Counted from the first letter of the stretch, positions 35,034 to 47,200 are shown. The stretch is 64,000 bases of DNA from Candidatus Gastranaerophilales bacterium (GCA_944323655.1 CALUTL010000008.1:20551-84550); one strand, 5' to 3'. The notes: a model not told the origin generated them from the letters alone. Numbers and translations are program-made.

Positions 35034-36029
35034 CTAAAAAACAGTATTTGCAATATTTTCAGCAAAAATCTTTAAACAATTTAAAGTTTCGCAAGTTGTT
35101 TGACGACGTTCCCAAAGGCATGGTTTAAGTGGGCAAGAATCGTTCGATTTTATTGCGGTAACAAGATTTGATTGCGGTATTAATTTTTTGTCATCCGTCG
35201 GCCCGAAAATTGCATAAGTCTTTGTCCTCATGGCAACTGCCACATGTAAAGGTGCGGAATCCGAACAAATAAATTTTTCAGCTTTTCCGATTAATACGGC
35301 AAGCTCTTTAAGACTTTTGGTTTTTCCGTAATAATTTTCAAACAATTCATTGTCTTTAACATTTTTAAGAATAATTTCAATACATTCCTTATCGTCAGGG
35401 CCGCCTGCCAAGATAACTTTTTTACCTTTAGATAAAAGTATATTGATGGTTTCCGCCCAAATTTCAGGAGTAATCGTTTTAATCATACCCTTTTGAACGC
35501 TTAAACGGCTGACTCCGGGGTGAATAAGTATGGAATTGGGGATTTTTTCCTGAGGAGGAATGTCAATTTCAGGAAGTTCCGTTACATTATCCGTAAGTGC
35601 TGAAACTAAATCATGGTACATCTTGCAGGCATATTGATTTTTATTCAGCTGAATCGCTTTTGTAAGGAGTTTTCGGCTTAAATTTCCCGTATCATATCCG
35701 TAACGCTCTTTAATTCCCGTCAAAAATAATAATATACTTATAAACTTATTTCCGCCTGAAGATATGACTATGTCAAACTTTCCGGCTCTTGACTTAAATA
35801 TAAGTTTCAATAATTCAAAATATTTATTCTTGCCTTTAACATCAATTAAAATCAAATCATCAATAATATTTGTCAAATCTTTAACCGATTTACTCCTCGG
35901 CTCAAGCGCAAGTGTAATTTTTGAATTCGGAAATTCTTTTTTTAAAGAAATTAAACTTGGCAGAAAAAATATCTCATCACCGATTCCGCCAAAATTTATC
36001 GCTAAAATATTCTTAAAATCATTTTTCAT
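35034..36029 (-). CDS. Glycosyltransferase family 9 (heptosyltransferase-like)
   Basis: 331 residues. GT9 features are the N-terminal ILAINFGGIGDEIFFLPSL with a Gly-rich loop, a central HPGVSRLSVQKG, and the C-terminal donor site ICSDSAPLHVAVAMRTKTYAIFGPTD. GT9 enzymes add heptose-type sugars to lipopolysaccharide core, which fits a diderm envelope. No other LPS genes adjoin. The sugar cannot be inferred. Confidence 0.85.
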   Translation of the reverse strand: MKNDFKNILAINFGGIGDEIFFLPSLISLKKEFPNSKITLALEPRSKSVKDLTNIIDDLILIDVKGKNKYFELLKLIFKSRAGKFDIVISSGGNKFISILLFLTGIKERYGYDTGNLSRKLLTKAIQLNKNQYACKMYHDLVSALTDNVTELPEIDIPPQEKIPNSILIHPGVSRLSVQKGMIKTITPEIWAETINILLSKGKKVILAGGPDDKECIEIILKNVKDNELFENYYGKTKSLKELAVLIGKAEKFICSDSAPLHVAVAMRTKTYAIFGPTDDKKLIPQSNLVTAIKSNDSCPLKPCLWERRQTTCETLNCLKIFAENIANTVF

Positions 36030-36080
36030 AACATTATTATTTTATCAAAAAAATTTTAGAGTTATCAGAAAATTTTTATG

Positions 36081-36086
36081 TATAAT
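36081..36086 (+). promoter_or_regulatory. -10 box placing the comM start at or near +1
   Basis: TATAAT ends six bases before the comM ATG, and no ribosome-binding site lies upstream. A transcript from it would begin at about the A of the ATG, so comM mRNA may be leaderless. Confidence 0.5.
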
Positions 36087-36092
36087 TAACTT

Positions 36093-37631
36093 ATGGTAAA
36101 CAAAGTAACAACTGCAACCGTAATAGGGCTGGATGCTTACAAAATAACCGTAGAAGTCGATGTTATTAATTCACTTCCGGGGATTTCAATTGTCGGGCTT
36201 CCTGATACCGCCGTAAATGAGGCCCGTGACAGGGTTCGTTCCGCAATAAAAAACAGCGGCTACACTTTCCCGACTAAAAAAGTTGTCATTAACCTTGCCC
36301 CGGCTGACTTGAAGAAAAACGGAACAAATTTTGATCTTCCGATAGCCGTCGGAATTCTATCTGAAGAAGAAGTTATTGAAAGTGAGAAAATAAAAGGATA
36401 TGCTTTTATCGGAGAATTATCGCTCGATGGCAAAATCAGAGGAGTAAGCGGAGTTTTGCCGATTATTCTGGGGTTAAAAAAAGCCGGAGTTAAGAATGTA
36501 ATAGTTCCGTCCGTAAACGCAAACGAGGCTGCACTTGCAGACGGAATAAATATTTACGGTGCGGACTATTTGACAGATGTTGTAAACCACTTTATTGAAG
36601 CACCTTTAAAAATCACAAAAATCGACATCAATTCATACCTGTCAAATCACGATGAAAATGAATATGTTTATGATTTTAAAGACGTAAAAGGGCAAAAAAA
36701 AGCCAAAAAAGCATTAGAAATTGCAGCCGCAGGCGGGCATAATCTTCTAATGTCAGGCTCTCCCGGATCCGGCAAAACTCTGATGGCAAAATGTTTTCCG
36801 TCAATTCTGCCCCCGCTTGAACTCAGTGAAGCGTTAGAAATTACCAAAATATACAGTATTTCCGGACTTTTATCCTCTGATGAACCTCTTATGACAAAAC
36901 GTCCGTTTCGTCCTGTGCATCATACGGCTTCTGCTAACGGGATTATCGGGGGCGGCTCAAACCCAAAACCCGGAGAAATTACTCTTGCACATCGAGGAGT
37001 CTTATTTTTAGATGAAATAGTTGAATTTCCCCGTCAGGTTCTGGAAGTTCTAAGACAGCCGCTTGAAGATGCTAAAGTCGTAATCTCCCGTGCTAATCAT
37101 TCAATTACTTATCCTGCAAAATTTATGCTGCTTGCGGCTATGAACCCATGCCCTTGCGGATTTCTCGGGGATAAAGAAAAACAATGCACCTGCTCGGATT
37201 TTCAAATAAACAGATATCTGTCTAAGCTTTCAGGTCCGCTTTTAGACCGAATTGATCTTCAAATTGAAGTCCCAAGGTTAACCTCTGAAGAACTTCTTAA
37301 ATCAACTGCCTTAGAAGAATCTTCCGCTGAAATTAGAAAACGGGTAATTTCAGCCAGAAAAATCCAAACAGAAAGATATAAAAATGATAATATTCTTACA
37401 AACTCCGAACTTACACCAAAACTTATTAAAAAATATTGCAAATTAGACAAACCTTCCGAAGAACTTCTTAAAACAGCAATCGTTAAATACCAACTCTCAG
37501 GAAGACGTTACGACAGAATCTTAAAGCTTGCAAGAACTATTGCTGATCTTGATAATTCATCCGATATAAAACAAACCCATATTATGCAGGCACTTCAATA
37601 TAGAACTTTTATTAATCCTACTCTAACTTAA
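36093..37631 (+). CDS. comM: ComM / YifB-family AAA+ helicase-like protein
   Basis: 512 residues, standard for the Mg-chelatase-like ComM family. The N-terminal Lon-like fold is seen in VEVDVINSLPGISIVGLPD; Walker A GSPGSGKTLMAK lies near 225, Walker B is in VLFLDEIVEF, and a four-Cys cluster occurs in NPCPCGFLGDKEKQCTC. ComM is a hexameric helicase that promotes branch migration during natural transformation. The gene's stop overlaps the convergent 37628 gene by four bases. Confidence 0.95.
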   Translation: MVNKVTTATVIGLDAYKITVEVDVINSLPGISIVGLPDTAVNEARDRVRSAIKNSGYTFPTKKVVINLAPADLKKNGTNFDLPIAVGILSEEEVIESEKIKGYAFIGELSLDGKIRGVSGVLPIILGLKKAGVKNVIVPSVNANEAALADGINIYGADYLTDVVNHFIEAPLKITKIDINSYLSNHDENEYVYDFKDVKGQKKAKKALEIAAAGGHNLLMSGSPGSGKTLMAKCFPSILPPLELSEALEITKIYSISGLLSSDEPLMTKRPFRPVHHTASANGIIGGGSNPKPGEITLAHRGVLFLDEIVEFPRQVLEVLRQPLEDAKVVISRANHSITYPAKFMLLAAMNPCPCGFLGDKEKQCTCSDFQINRYLSKLSGPLLDRIDLQIEVPRLTSEELLKSTALEESSAEIRKRVISARKIQTERYKNDNILTNSELTPKLIKKYCKLDKPSEELLKTAIVKYQLSGRRYDRILKLARTIADLDNSSDIKQTHIMQALQYRTFINPTLT

Positions 37632-38317
37632 AATTTCAAGTTCAAAAAATACTTACTATCTTTTACTGCGTAATAAGCACAATTAACTCCTAAAAGTTCG
37701 TCCTTTGAAATACTCTCCGGATTGCAATAAAACTTGTGACTCGTTATCGGATATAACGTATCCGGCTCGCCTAATGCCACAAAATTTTTATTAATTAACT
37801 GGAATACAAAAACATCATACCCCATTTTATTAGGCTTATCATTTCCGCCGTTTATATCAACTACGACAATTAACGGATCATCCTTCATGATCGGCTTATT
37901 TATCATGAAAAGTTTATCGTCAACAACAATATCTGAACCTTTCTTGTATATTAATTCAGACATGCCGGCTTTACCGTTCATTGTGTAATATTCCTTTGCC
38001 GGACAAGCTTTATTCCTGCTTCTGCTCGACTTACCGCATTCATGACTTTTTAAATTCCTTTTTATTGCCTCTGAAAGGTACCAATAATAAATATCATTTC
38101 CGTCATCTTTTTCAAAAGGCTGTGTCGTTACATAACGCATTGCCTCATTTAATATGAAAACCGACTTCTTCAATCTTAATGAATAACTTCTTTTAGCAAC
38201 ATGCTTATGCACAATTACGGTCATGACAGCAACAAACAGTATGAAAACACCTATGTTAATCAAAAATCTATATACTGTCATACCTTCCAATAATCTTTTC
38301 TTTACAACCATCATCAC
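37628..38317 (-). CDS. Pilin-like protein with atypical prepilin signal
   Basis: 229 residues with a single hydrophobic helix near the N-terminus (residues ~14-34). The sequence GMTVYRFLINIGVFILF aligns with the type IV pilin signal G/FTLxEVLITIGI, but the +5 Glu is Arg. The C-terminal part contains VVVDINGGNDKPNKMGYDVFVFQL, a VD(I/V)NG..PN..G.D.F block known from type II secretion/pilin-like proteins, plus several Cys. A pseudopilin-like surface protein is the best reading; whether prepilin peptidase processes it is uncertain. Confidence 0.55.
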   Translation of the reverse strand: MMMVVKKRLLEGMTVYRFLINIGVFILFVAVMTVIVHKHVAKRSYSLRLKKSVFILNEAMRYVTTQPFEKDDGNDIYYWYLSEAIKRNLKSHECGKSSRSRNKACPAKEYYTMNGKAGMSELIYKKGSDIVVDDKLFMINKPIMKDDPLIVVVDINGGNDKPNKMGYDVFVFQLINKNFVALGEPDTLYPITSHKFYCNPESISKDELLGVNCAYYAVKDSKYFLNLKF

Positions 38318-38363
38318 CTTAATTTTTACTCTTCACCTTCATTTTACTTAAATTATTATACCA

Positions 38364-38894
38364 CTATATATTCGGATTTACAAGATAAATAATCAAACCC
38401 GTAATCGCCGAAATTCCCAAATACACCAATGGATCATGTTTTTTCTTAATACTCATAACAAAAAGAATTATAAATAAACCTAATCCGATTAAGCTGAATT
38501 CATTTAAAAACATATTTACGCCGACAGCCGCCAAAAGCCCGCATCCTGCCGGTTTTAAACAATATATAATAGATTTTACATACTCATTATCCTCAAACTG
38601 TTTAAGCAATTTAGAAACAATTATAACAATAATCAAAGATGGCAAAACAACAGATGCAGTTGCAATCACCGAACCTAAAATCCCTGAAGTAGTAAATCCT
38701 GCAAATGTTGCAACATTAACCCCCACAGGCCCGGGAGTAATTGATGAAACAGCTATCATATCTGTCAATTGTTTTGCACTGTACCAATGACGGGTTTCTG
38801 CAATATGATACAAAAACGGTATCGTTGCATATCCGCCGCCGAACGAGAATAACCCTATATGAAAAAATTCCAGAAATAATTGAAGATAAATCAT
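38364..38894 (-). CDS. Chromate transporter, half-size CHR protein (second)
   Basis: 176 residues, one CHR domain. It begins with the FFHIGLFSFGGGYATIPFL signature and has several membrane helices, including GLGLFIILFVMSI. Short CHR proteins work in pairs with opposite topology. It overlaps the preceding half-gene by four bases. Chromate is the named substrate of the family, but the native substrate in an anaerobe may differ. Confidence 0.88.
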   Translation of the reverse strand: MIYLQLFLEFFHIGLFSFGGGYATIPFLYHIAETRHWYSAKQLTDMIAVSSITPGPVGVNVATFAGFTTSGILGSVIATASVVLPSLIIVIIVSKLLKQFEDNEYVKSIIYCLKPAGCGLLAAVGVNMFLNEFSLIGLGLFIILFVMSIKKKHDPLVYLGISAITGLIIYLVNPNI

Positions 38895-39451
38895 TCCTTA
38901 ACCTCCAATTTCTTTCTGCTCAATATAAACTGCCTTACCACACCCGTTAAAATTGCAAGAATTACAAGTATTGCAGGAGAAATCTTTAAACACAGCGAAC
39001 ACAAAAATACTACAAAAAATACCCCGAATGTAAATCTGCCTTTTATACTCTTGTTCCAAATTTCTTTTATTGCAAGATAAATTAAAACTAAAACTCCTAT
39101 CCCGACTCCCCAAAAAATCCCTTGAATAAATCTTAGATTAATAAGTTCTTCAAGGAGCTTGGCTAAAATAACTATAAACAAAAACGCAGGCAAAACCATT
39201 CCAAAAATTGCCGTAATTGCCCCCATAGTTCGTTTCAATTTATAACCGACAAATATTGAAAGGTTTGCAGCTATTAACCCGGGCAAACTCTGACTTAATG
39301 CCGTATATTCGCACAACTCATCATTATCAATCCACCCGCGCTTTTCTACAAGCTCCGACTGCATTATCGGTAAAATTACATAACCTCCGCCCAGCAACAA
39401 TGTCCCGATTTTGAAAAATACTTTAAATATCTCGTATAATGTTTTTTCCAT
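38891..39451 (-). CDS. Chromate transporter, half-size CHR protein (first)
   Basis: 186 residues. FKIGTLLLGGGYVILPIM and LSQSLPGLIAANLSIFVGYKL are CHR-domain motifs. It lies one base after atpC and overlaps its partner, so the atpD-atpC-CHR-CHR block may be one transcript; that coupling to ATP synthase is likely incidental. Confidence 0.88.
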   Translation of the reverse strand: MEKTLYEIFKVFFKIGTLLLGGGYVILPIMQSELVEKRGWIDNDELCEYTALSQSLPGLIAANLSIFVGYKLKRTMGAITAIFGMVLPAFLFIVILAKLLEELINLRFIQGIFWGVGIGVLVLIYLAIKEIWNKSIKGRFTFGVFFVVFLCSLCLKISPAILVILAILTGVVRQFILSRKKLEVKE

Positions 39452-39452
39452 A

Positions 39453-39845
39453 CTAATTATTCAATGTTGCTTTCAACCTTGCCATCGCCCTTGCTACTGC
39501 GGCTTCTGCTCGTTTAGCATCAATTGAGGCATCACTATCGGCAAGCCGTTCTTTTGCCCTTCTTAATGCCGCCTCTGCCCTTGCTACATCAATATCATCC
39601 CCGCATTCTGCTGTCGTTGTTAATATGATACATTCGTTGTCTTTAAACTGAAGAACTCCGCCCATAGTTGTATAAGACTTCGATTCTTCTCCTTTTTTAA
39701 TCTTTGTGACACCTATATCCAAAGCTGCCATGACAGGAATGTGATTTTTCAAAATTCCAAATTCACCGTCTGTGCCGCGTGTATAAATTTCATCCACATC
39801 TTCGTCAAATACAACTTTTTCGTGAGTAATTATTTTTAAGTGCAT
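39453..39845 (-). CDS. atpC: ATP synthase F1 epsilon subunit
   Basis: 130 residues from the ATG at 39845, which has AGAGGA at good spacing; an in-frame start 27 nt further up lacks one. MHLKIITHEKVVFDEDVDEI and GEFGILKNHIPVMAAL match the beta-sandwich domain; the C-terminal two-helix domain is Ala/Arg-rich (ERLADSDASIDAKRAEAAVARAMARL). It links the catalytic head to the rotor. Confidence 0.95.
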   Translation of the reverse strand: MHLKIITHEKVVFDEDVDEIYTRGTDGEFGILKNHIPVMAALDIGVTKIKKGEESKSYTTMGGVLQFKDNECIILTTTAECGDDIDVARAEAALRRAKERLADSDASIDAKRAEAAVARAMARLKATLNN

Positions 39846-39890
39846 AAATTCCTCTTGTTTTAAAGCACACAATTAATACATATACTTAAA

Positions 39891-41318
<1,428 letters not shown>

Positions 41319-41321
41319 TTA

Positions 41322-41350
41322 ATTATAAAACAATAAAAAATAAATAGCAA
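41322..41350 (-). promoter_or_regulatory. Promoter of atpDC
   Basis: Minus strand TTGCTA (41345-41350), 17-bp spacer, TATAAT (41322-41327, exact). Confidence 0.7.
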
Positions 41351-41473
41351 ATTTAAAACAATTGCTCTTTTATACTAAAAATATTTTTTTTAAACTTAAA
41401 CTTTTAGGTTAATTTTTCTTAAAATAACGAAAAAGCAATTGCCTAATTTGATTTAGCGGAGTAGAATTTATTT

Positions 41474-42295
41474 ATGGCATTAGAGGAACAATTATATTCT
41501 GACATCCCTCCGACTAAGCTTCGGAACAAAGAGGAGAAATTTAAACCGGCAAAGACAAGTAAATTCTGGCTTTGGGTAGCGAGTTTATTCTTTTTTAATA
41601 TGCTTCAAAACAGATTTTTTGCATTTCGCTATCAGGGAGAAGAAAATTATTTTGACGGCGGACAGGATGTTCCGACAATTCTTTTTGCTCCTCACTGCAA
41701 CTGGTGGGATGGAATTGTTTATTACAACATTACTCACAGAATTTTCCATAAAGAAATCCGGCTTATGGTAGAGGAACTTAACAGATTTCCGCTTTTAAGA
41801 AGAGGCGGTGCTTATTCCGTAAACAAAAAATCCCCGCAATCCGCTATGCAAGCTCTTAAATATTCTGTTGACGTTGTAGGTGACACAAGGAATTTGCTTT
41901 GTATATTCCCTCAAGGAATTATCAGACCGCCCCATTTCAGACCGTTTGAATTCCAAACAGGACTTGCTTATATTGCACAAAATGCCGTTAAAAGATACGG
42001 AAAAGTTAATTTAATCCCTCTTGCTATTGATTACTGCTTTTTAAGAGACAACAGACCGGAAGTTATTGTTAAATTCGGTAAAAGAATTGAACTCATAAAT
42101 CCGAATATTGACCGAAAACAGTACACCCATCTGCTTGAAAGAGCTTTAACAGAAGTTTGTGACCAGCAGCATCAAGAAATTTCTCACGGCGAAATTTCGG
42201 ATTATAAAATCCTGTTTAAACAGCACCTCAAATGGTATAGAAGAATTGAACAACGACTTAAAAGAATTGATCTCCCGCCGGTTTCAGGAGTATAA
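41474..42295 (+). CDS. PlsC-like 1-acylglycerol-3-phosphate acyltransferase
   Basis: 273 residues. The acyltransferase box HX4D appears as APHCNWWDG near residue 75, and the substrate loop as FPQGIIRPP, close to the canonical FPEGTR. One hydrophobic segment near residues 30-47 (FWLWVASLFFFNML) suggests membrane attachment. The family acylates lysophosphatidate in phospholipid synthesis; related enzymes act on other lipids or carotenoid glycosides, so the exact acceptor is uncertain. Transcribed divergently from atpDC. Confidence 0.8.
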   Translation: MALEEQLYSDIPPTKLRNKEEKFKPAKTSKFWLWVASLFFFNMLQNRFFAFRYQGEENYFDGGQDVPTILFAPHCNWWDGIVYYNITHRIFHKEIRLMVEELNRFPLLRRGGAYSVNKKSPQSAMQALKYSVDVVGDTRNLLCIFPQGIIRPPHFRPFEFQTGLAYIAQNAVKRYGKVNLIPLAIDYCFLRDNRPEVIVKFGKRIELINPNIDRKQYTHLLERALTEVCDQQHQEISHGEISDYKILFKQHLKWYRRIEQRLKRIDLPPVSGV

Positions 42296-42320
42296 AAGTT
42301 TTAAAATCTAAATAAATATA

Positions 42321-42350
42321 AAAAAAGACGGATTGGATACCGTCTTTTTT
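42321..42350 (+). terminator. Bidirectional terminator between 41474 and 42372 genes
   Basis: Eleven-bp stem AAAAAAGACGG / CCGTCTTTTTT with an 8-nt loop. The A and T tracts on each side allow function in both directions. Confidence 0.85.
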
Positions 42351-42371
42351 AATTTTCCTATTTCCTATTAA

Positions 42372-42656
42372 TTATGCAACGACTTTTGATACAAAATTTG
42401 TAATCTCGAAAAATGTATCTTTTACAAACTCTTTTGCTAACGTGCTCACCGGTCTGTTTTCAAGACAATCAAATACATAGTATATCGGGTCACGTGAATT
42501 GTTAAATCTCATTCTTCGGTCTTTCTTATCCAAATATGTGAAATCTTCATAAGAAAAACCTTTATTACTTCTGCGTCTTGTTCTTTTTCTTATCAAAGTA
42601 CCAAACTGTCCGTTACCGTTGGTATCGTTTTTCGAACCTGATGCTGTAGGTATCAT
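42372..42656 (-). CDS. Small basic unknown protein
   Basis: 94 residues, no family recognised, no membrane segment. The N-terminal third is Gly/Asn/Ser-rich, then a strongly basic run (LIRKRTRRRSNKGF), followed by an acidic/aromatic centre (YEDFTYLDKKDRR) and a C-terminal hydrophobic amphipathic segment (FFEITNFVSKVVA). Its ribosome site (AGAGAG) is weak. The bipartite promoter element lies upstream. Confidence 0.6.
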   Translation of the reverse strand: MIPTASGSKNDTNGNGQFGTLIRKRTRRRSNKGFSYEDFTYLDKKDRRMRFNNSRDPIYYVFDCLENRPVSTLAKEFVKDTFFEITNFVSKVVA

Positions 42657-42693
42657 TTGCTTGCTCTCTTTCTTAACTTCTCTTTATTTATCT

Positions 42694-42734
42694 CTTACGT
42701 ATATATAAAGTATATAAGTATAAAAAAATTGCCT
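42694..42734 (-). promoter_or_regulatory. Bipartite promoter element, copy D
   Basis: Minus strand AGGCAA (42729-42734), 18 bp, CTTTATATATACGTAAG. It ends 37 nt before the 42656 start codon. Confidence 0.55.
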
Positions 42735-42788
42735 TTTTTGTTTGTGTTTTGTTAAGAAATATTAACAAGCTCACATTAAGACTTTCAC

Positions 42789-44240
42789 CTAGCGGTTTTG
42801 GGAGGTTTTTACATCTTCGTCAAACTCAAGCTGGATATCTTCTTCTTCTTGAGAGGCAAGGTTTTTACCTATTGCTTTTTCTAACGAAGCTTTTGCAACG
42901 TTATATTGATACAATGCGCCGTAATAATTCAATTGAGCAGTTTGGTAAGTCGTTTGAGCTTCTTTCAACTCTATCGGATCAGCTTCGCCAACTCGGTAAC
43001 GACCGTATGAAAGTTCATAGTTTTCTTTTGCCTGTTTTACCTGCAAAATTGCAACAGGAATTTGGTTTTTCTTTTCTACCAAAGTCAGGTAAGCATTTTG
43101 AATTTCCAAGAAAATTTGGTTTTGAGTATTCACGGCATTTGCAATCTCTTTATCGTAAAGATATCGTGCCTCTTTAATTTCATTTTTTATAAGCATTCCG
43201 TTAATAGTCGGGAAATTCAAATATCCGCCTATATTGTAACCGTAATTTGAAGTAAAGTTTTTACCGCCGACTTGCCCTTGACCTTCTATTGAAAGTGTCG
43301 GGAAGTATGATTTTTTAACCAGTTTAAGTGTTTGTTTTGCTGTTTCAACCTTAGTTTCAGCAAGTTTTAAGTCAGGTCTTGAATCTCGTGCGATTTCAAC
43401 GGCTTTTTCTAAAGTTATATCGACAGGCTCGTACCTTAACCTCTCTTTCACATCGTAAGGCTCTATAAATGGCACACCCATTATATTATTAAGTTTTGCA
43501 ACCGCTAAATTTACGGCATTGCTTGCCTGAATTAGCTGCAGCTTTGCATTACTCAAATTGGATTCTGCAATTGTTACGTCGACTTTCGGGTTTAAGCCGA
43601 TTTCATAAAACGCTTTTGCCTGATCATAAAACATTGTGTATTGGGAAACCGTATTTTCAGCAACTCTTTTATTTTCATAAGCGTACAAAAGATTAAAATA
43701 AGCATCTTTCGTCTGGTAAATAACGGTATTAATAGTTTCAGAAAGCGTTGACTTTTGACCTTCGTATTCAAGTTTGCGGATTGTTGCCTGATTTTGGGTT
43801 ACCCCAAAATCATAAAGCATTTGCTGCAAAGTAATCTGACCTAAAATATAATAGTTAAACGTCAAATTCCTGCCCAACGCATCCGATAATTGAAGCTGCC
43901 TGATTCTTGTATAACCCGTTTGCCAGCTGAATTGCGGAAAATAATTCGACCAAACCTGTTTTATTCTCGTATCCGACGCCAAAACATCATGAAATGCCGC
44001 ATTAATTTGAGGGTTATTTCCTAGCGCAATCTCCAGACAACGTTCCAGTGTTAAGTCGATATTCTTTTCCACCGATCCTTCTATCACAATTTTGTCATCA
44101 ACTTTTTTAGGCAAAACTTCTTCTGCATGCGGAAATTCTTTCGGATTTATAGTATTTCCGGTTTTATGCGCAACTTCCTCTGCTTGAGATAAAGTTCCGA
44201 ACATTGATATTAAAATTATTATTAAAATACGCTTTAACAT
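42789..44240 (-). CDS. TolC-family outer-membrane efflux channel
   Basis: 483 residues with an N-terminal signal peptide (MLKRILIIILISMFGTLSQAEE). Two outer-membrane-efflux repeats are visible by their long helices with YxxA/N patterns: LDLTLERCLEIALGNNPQINAA at the start of repeat one and VDITLEKAVEIARDSRPDLKLAETKV for repeat two. It forms the trimeric exit duct of a tripartite pump. Third gene of the efflux operon, three bases after the RND gene. Confidence 0.92.
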   Translation of the reverse strand: MLKRILIIILISMFGTLSQAEEVAHKTGNTINPKEFPHAEEVLPKKVDDKIVIEGSVEKNIDLTLERCLEIALGNNPQINAAFHDVLASDTRIKQVWSNYFPQFSWQTGYTRIRQLQLSDALGRNLTFNYYILGQITLQQMLYDFGVTQNQATIRKLEYEGQKSTLSETINTVIYQTKDAYFNLLYAYENKRVAENTVSQYTMFYDQAKAFYEIGLNPKVDVTIAESNLSNAKLQLIQASNAVNLAVAKLNNIMGVPFIEPYDVKERLRYEPVDITLEKAVEIARDSRPDLKLAETKVETAKQTLKLVKKSYFPTLSIEGQGQVGGKNFTSNYGYNIGGYLNFPTINGMLIKNEIKEARYLYDKEIANAVNTQNQIFLEIQNAYLTLVEKKNQIPVAILQVKQAKENYELSYGRYRVGEADPIELKEAQTTYQTAQLNYYGALYQYNVAKASLEKAIGKNLASQEEEDIQLEFDEDVKTSQNR

Positions 44241-44243
44241 AAT

Positions 44244-47200
44244 TTATAAAGTTTCCTTATTTTTCTTTTCTTTATATTTTTGAGCAAGCTTGTGCGTATA
44301 TGCCTTAAAGTCTTCAATAATTACGTAATAAGCGGGCACAAGGAAAGTTCCGATAAATGCAACCGCCATCATTCCGCCAAACACTGTCATACCGACAGAA
44401 TTACGGCTTGCAGCACCCGCACCTTTGGCAAATACTAGAGGAAGCAAACCTAATATAAAGGCAATATTTGTCATCATTACAGCTCTAAATCTTAATTTTG
44501 CAGCCTCTAATGCAGCATCTTTATATGGCATACCGGCCTCATGGGCATCTTTTGCAAATTCTATAATCAAAATTGCCTGCTTTGTAGAAAGCCCGATTAA
44601 CATTACAAGCCCGATTTGTGCATATATATCAAGCGAAAGCCCCGCAAATGTTCCGAATATTCCCGCCACATACTGAAAGAACAATGCTCCCATAATAGCC
44701 ACAGGTGATACCAGCATTACGGCAACCGGAAGCATCCAGCTTTCATATAATCCGACAAGAAACAGATACACAAATACCAATGACATTATTATAATCGGCA
44801 GAATTTGTCCTGAAGATTCCTGCTCCTGCAACGAACTTCCCGACCAGGCATATCCCATATCTTCCGGCAAAACTTCATCAGAAACCTGCTCCATAATCTT
44901 TATTGCATCACCTGAGCTTACACCCGTTTTTGTCATTCCGTTAATCGTAATTGCAGGATACATATTGAACCTTGTCAAACTGTAAGGCCCGACAATTTCC
45001 TTAACCTCGACAACGGAAGTTAACGGGACCATTTTGCCGTAATTGTTTTTCACATAGATTTTATTTATATCAGCAGGCTTTTCTCTGAACTCAGAATCCG
45101 CCTGCAAATAAACACGATATACACGACCGTATTTATTAAAGTCGTTTACGTAAGATTTACCAAAATATCCAGCCAACGCACTGTATATTTCTGACATCTC
45201 AACACTCTGGGCCATTGCCTTATCTGCGTTTACATTAATCAACAACTGCGGAAGATTTGCCGTAAAGGAAGTGTACACAAGCTGAAATGCCGGATTTTTA
45301 TTTGCCGCAGCAATTAATTTTTCGGCTTCTTCGTACAATTCCTGCGGAGTTCTGTCGCCTTTATCCAGAAGTTCGTATTCAAATCCGCCAAACATACCCA
45401 ATCCTGAAATTGAAGGCGGCGAAAATACCGCAATCTTTGCGGAAGGATAGTTTGAAAATTCCTGCTGCATTTTGCTCATAATACTTTGCATCGAAAGTTC
45501 TTTTTTCTTTCTCTTTGACCAATCAGAAAGTCTTGCAACAATCAATGCGGTGTTTTCGCCCGAATATCCGACAAGCGTAATCGTTGTTTCTACACCGGGG
45601 ATTGCAAGAATTTTCTTCTCAATTTCGGTTGCAACAATATCCGTTCTGGAAGCTGATGATCCGTCAGGAAGCTGTATTTGTGAAAATATCGCACCCTTAT
45701 CTTCAGTCGGCAAAAACCCTTGTGGGATTAATTTACCTAAAAATGCAATAAATGCAACTATTATCAAAAATGTTACCATAGTAGCCTTTGGCGAATCTAT
45801 AAAAAATTTAGCCCCTACAAGGTATTTATCACGAACTCGATTAAACCATTCATCAAATTTTTGAATAAATTTCAAATGGCTCTGTTCTTCGCCCGACTTT
45901 AAAATAATCGCACAAAGTGCAGGTGCCAAGGTTAAGGCAACAAGTGTCGACAAACCAATAGAAGATGCAATACAAAGTGCAAACTGCCTGAACATTCTGC
46001 CAGTAATTCCTGCCATAAATGAAACAGGTACAAATACCGCCATTAACACAAGAGATGTCGCCAAAACGGCCCCGAAAACTTCCTGCATTGTAACTTCCGT
46101 TGCCTCTTTCGGGTTCTTGCCCTCCTGAATGTGACGTTGAGTATTCTCCAATACAACAATCGCATCGTCTACTACCAAGCCTACTGCCAAAACTAATCCG
46201 AAAAGTATAAGCAAGTTTATCGAAAAACCTAACAGGTTCATAAATATAAATACACCGATTAAAGAAACTGGAATTGCGCAAAACGGGATTAATGCGGCTC
46301 TTGCACTTCCTAAAAATACGTAAGTTACAATTCCGACCAAAACAATCGCCAAACCGATTGCATTTATAACTTCTTTAATTGATTCTCTTACGAAATCCGT
46401 TTCATCACGCTCAATTTTATATTCAATACCCTGAGGAAAACTTTTTGAAAGTTCCGCCATTTTTTTTCTTATCTTGTTTGAAAGATCAATTGCGTTTGCT
46501 TCAGGAAGCTGGCTTATTGAAATAATCGCAGAATTTCTTCCGCCGATTCTTGAAAAATATGAATAACTTTCAGCCCCGAGTTCAACACGAGCAATATCCT
46601 TTAACCTAATCTGCGAACCGTCGGGTTTTGAGCGGACAATTATATCTTCAAACTCTTTTACATCCTGCAATCTGCCCTTCGTTCTCATCGTAAGCTTTAT
46701 CATCTGCTTATTTTTCATAGGTTCAACACCCAAATCACCCGCAGGGCTTTGGGTATTTTGATATTGAATTGCGTTACTGACTTCGGAAATTGATACCCCT
46801 AAATTTGCCATCTTGGAAGCATCAAGCCAAATTCTCATCGAATAATCAGCAGAACCGAATACCGAAACTTTACCCACACCTTTTATACGGGCAAGCTCAT
46901 CCTTAATATAAATTGAAGCATAATTTGCAACATACAAAGCATCATAAGTATGAGTCGGAGAATTTACGGCAATCATCATTAACCCCGGACCGCCAGTTGA
47001 TTTTTTAACCGAAAGCCCGTACCTTTTAACTTCTTCAGGCAGCCTCGGAGTTACAAGCTGAAGCTGGTTTTGAACATTTACAACCGCCATATCAGGATCA
47101 GAACCTATTTCAAAATACAAAGTCAACTGATACTGACCGTTTTGAGATGTTGAAGACATATAAATCATATCTTCTACACCGTTTAACTGTGCCTCAATTG

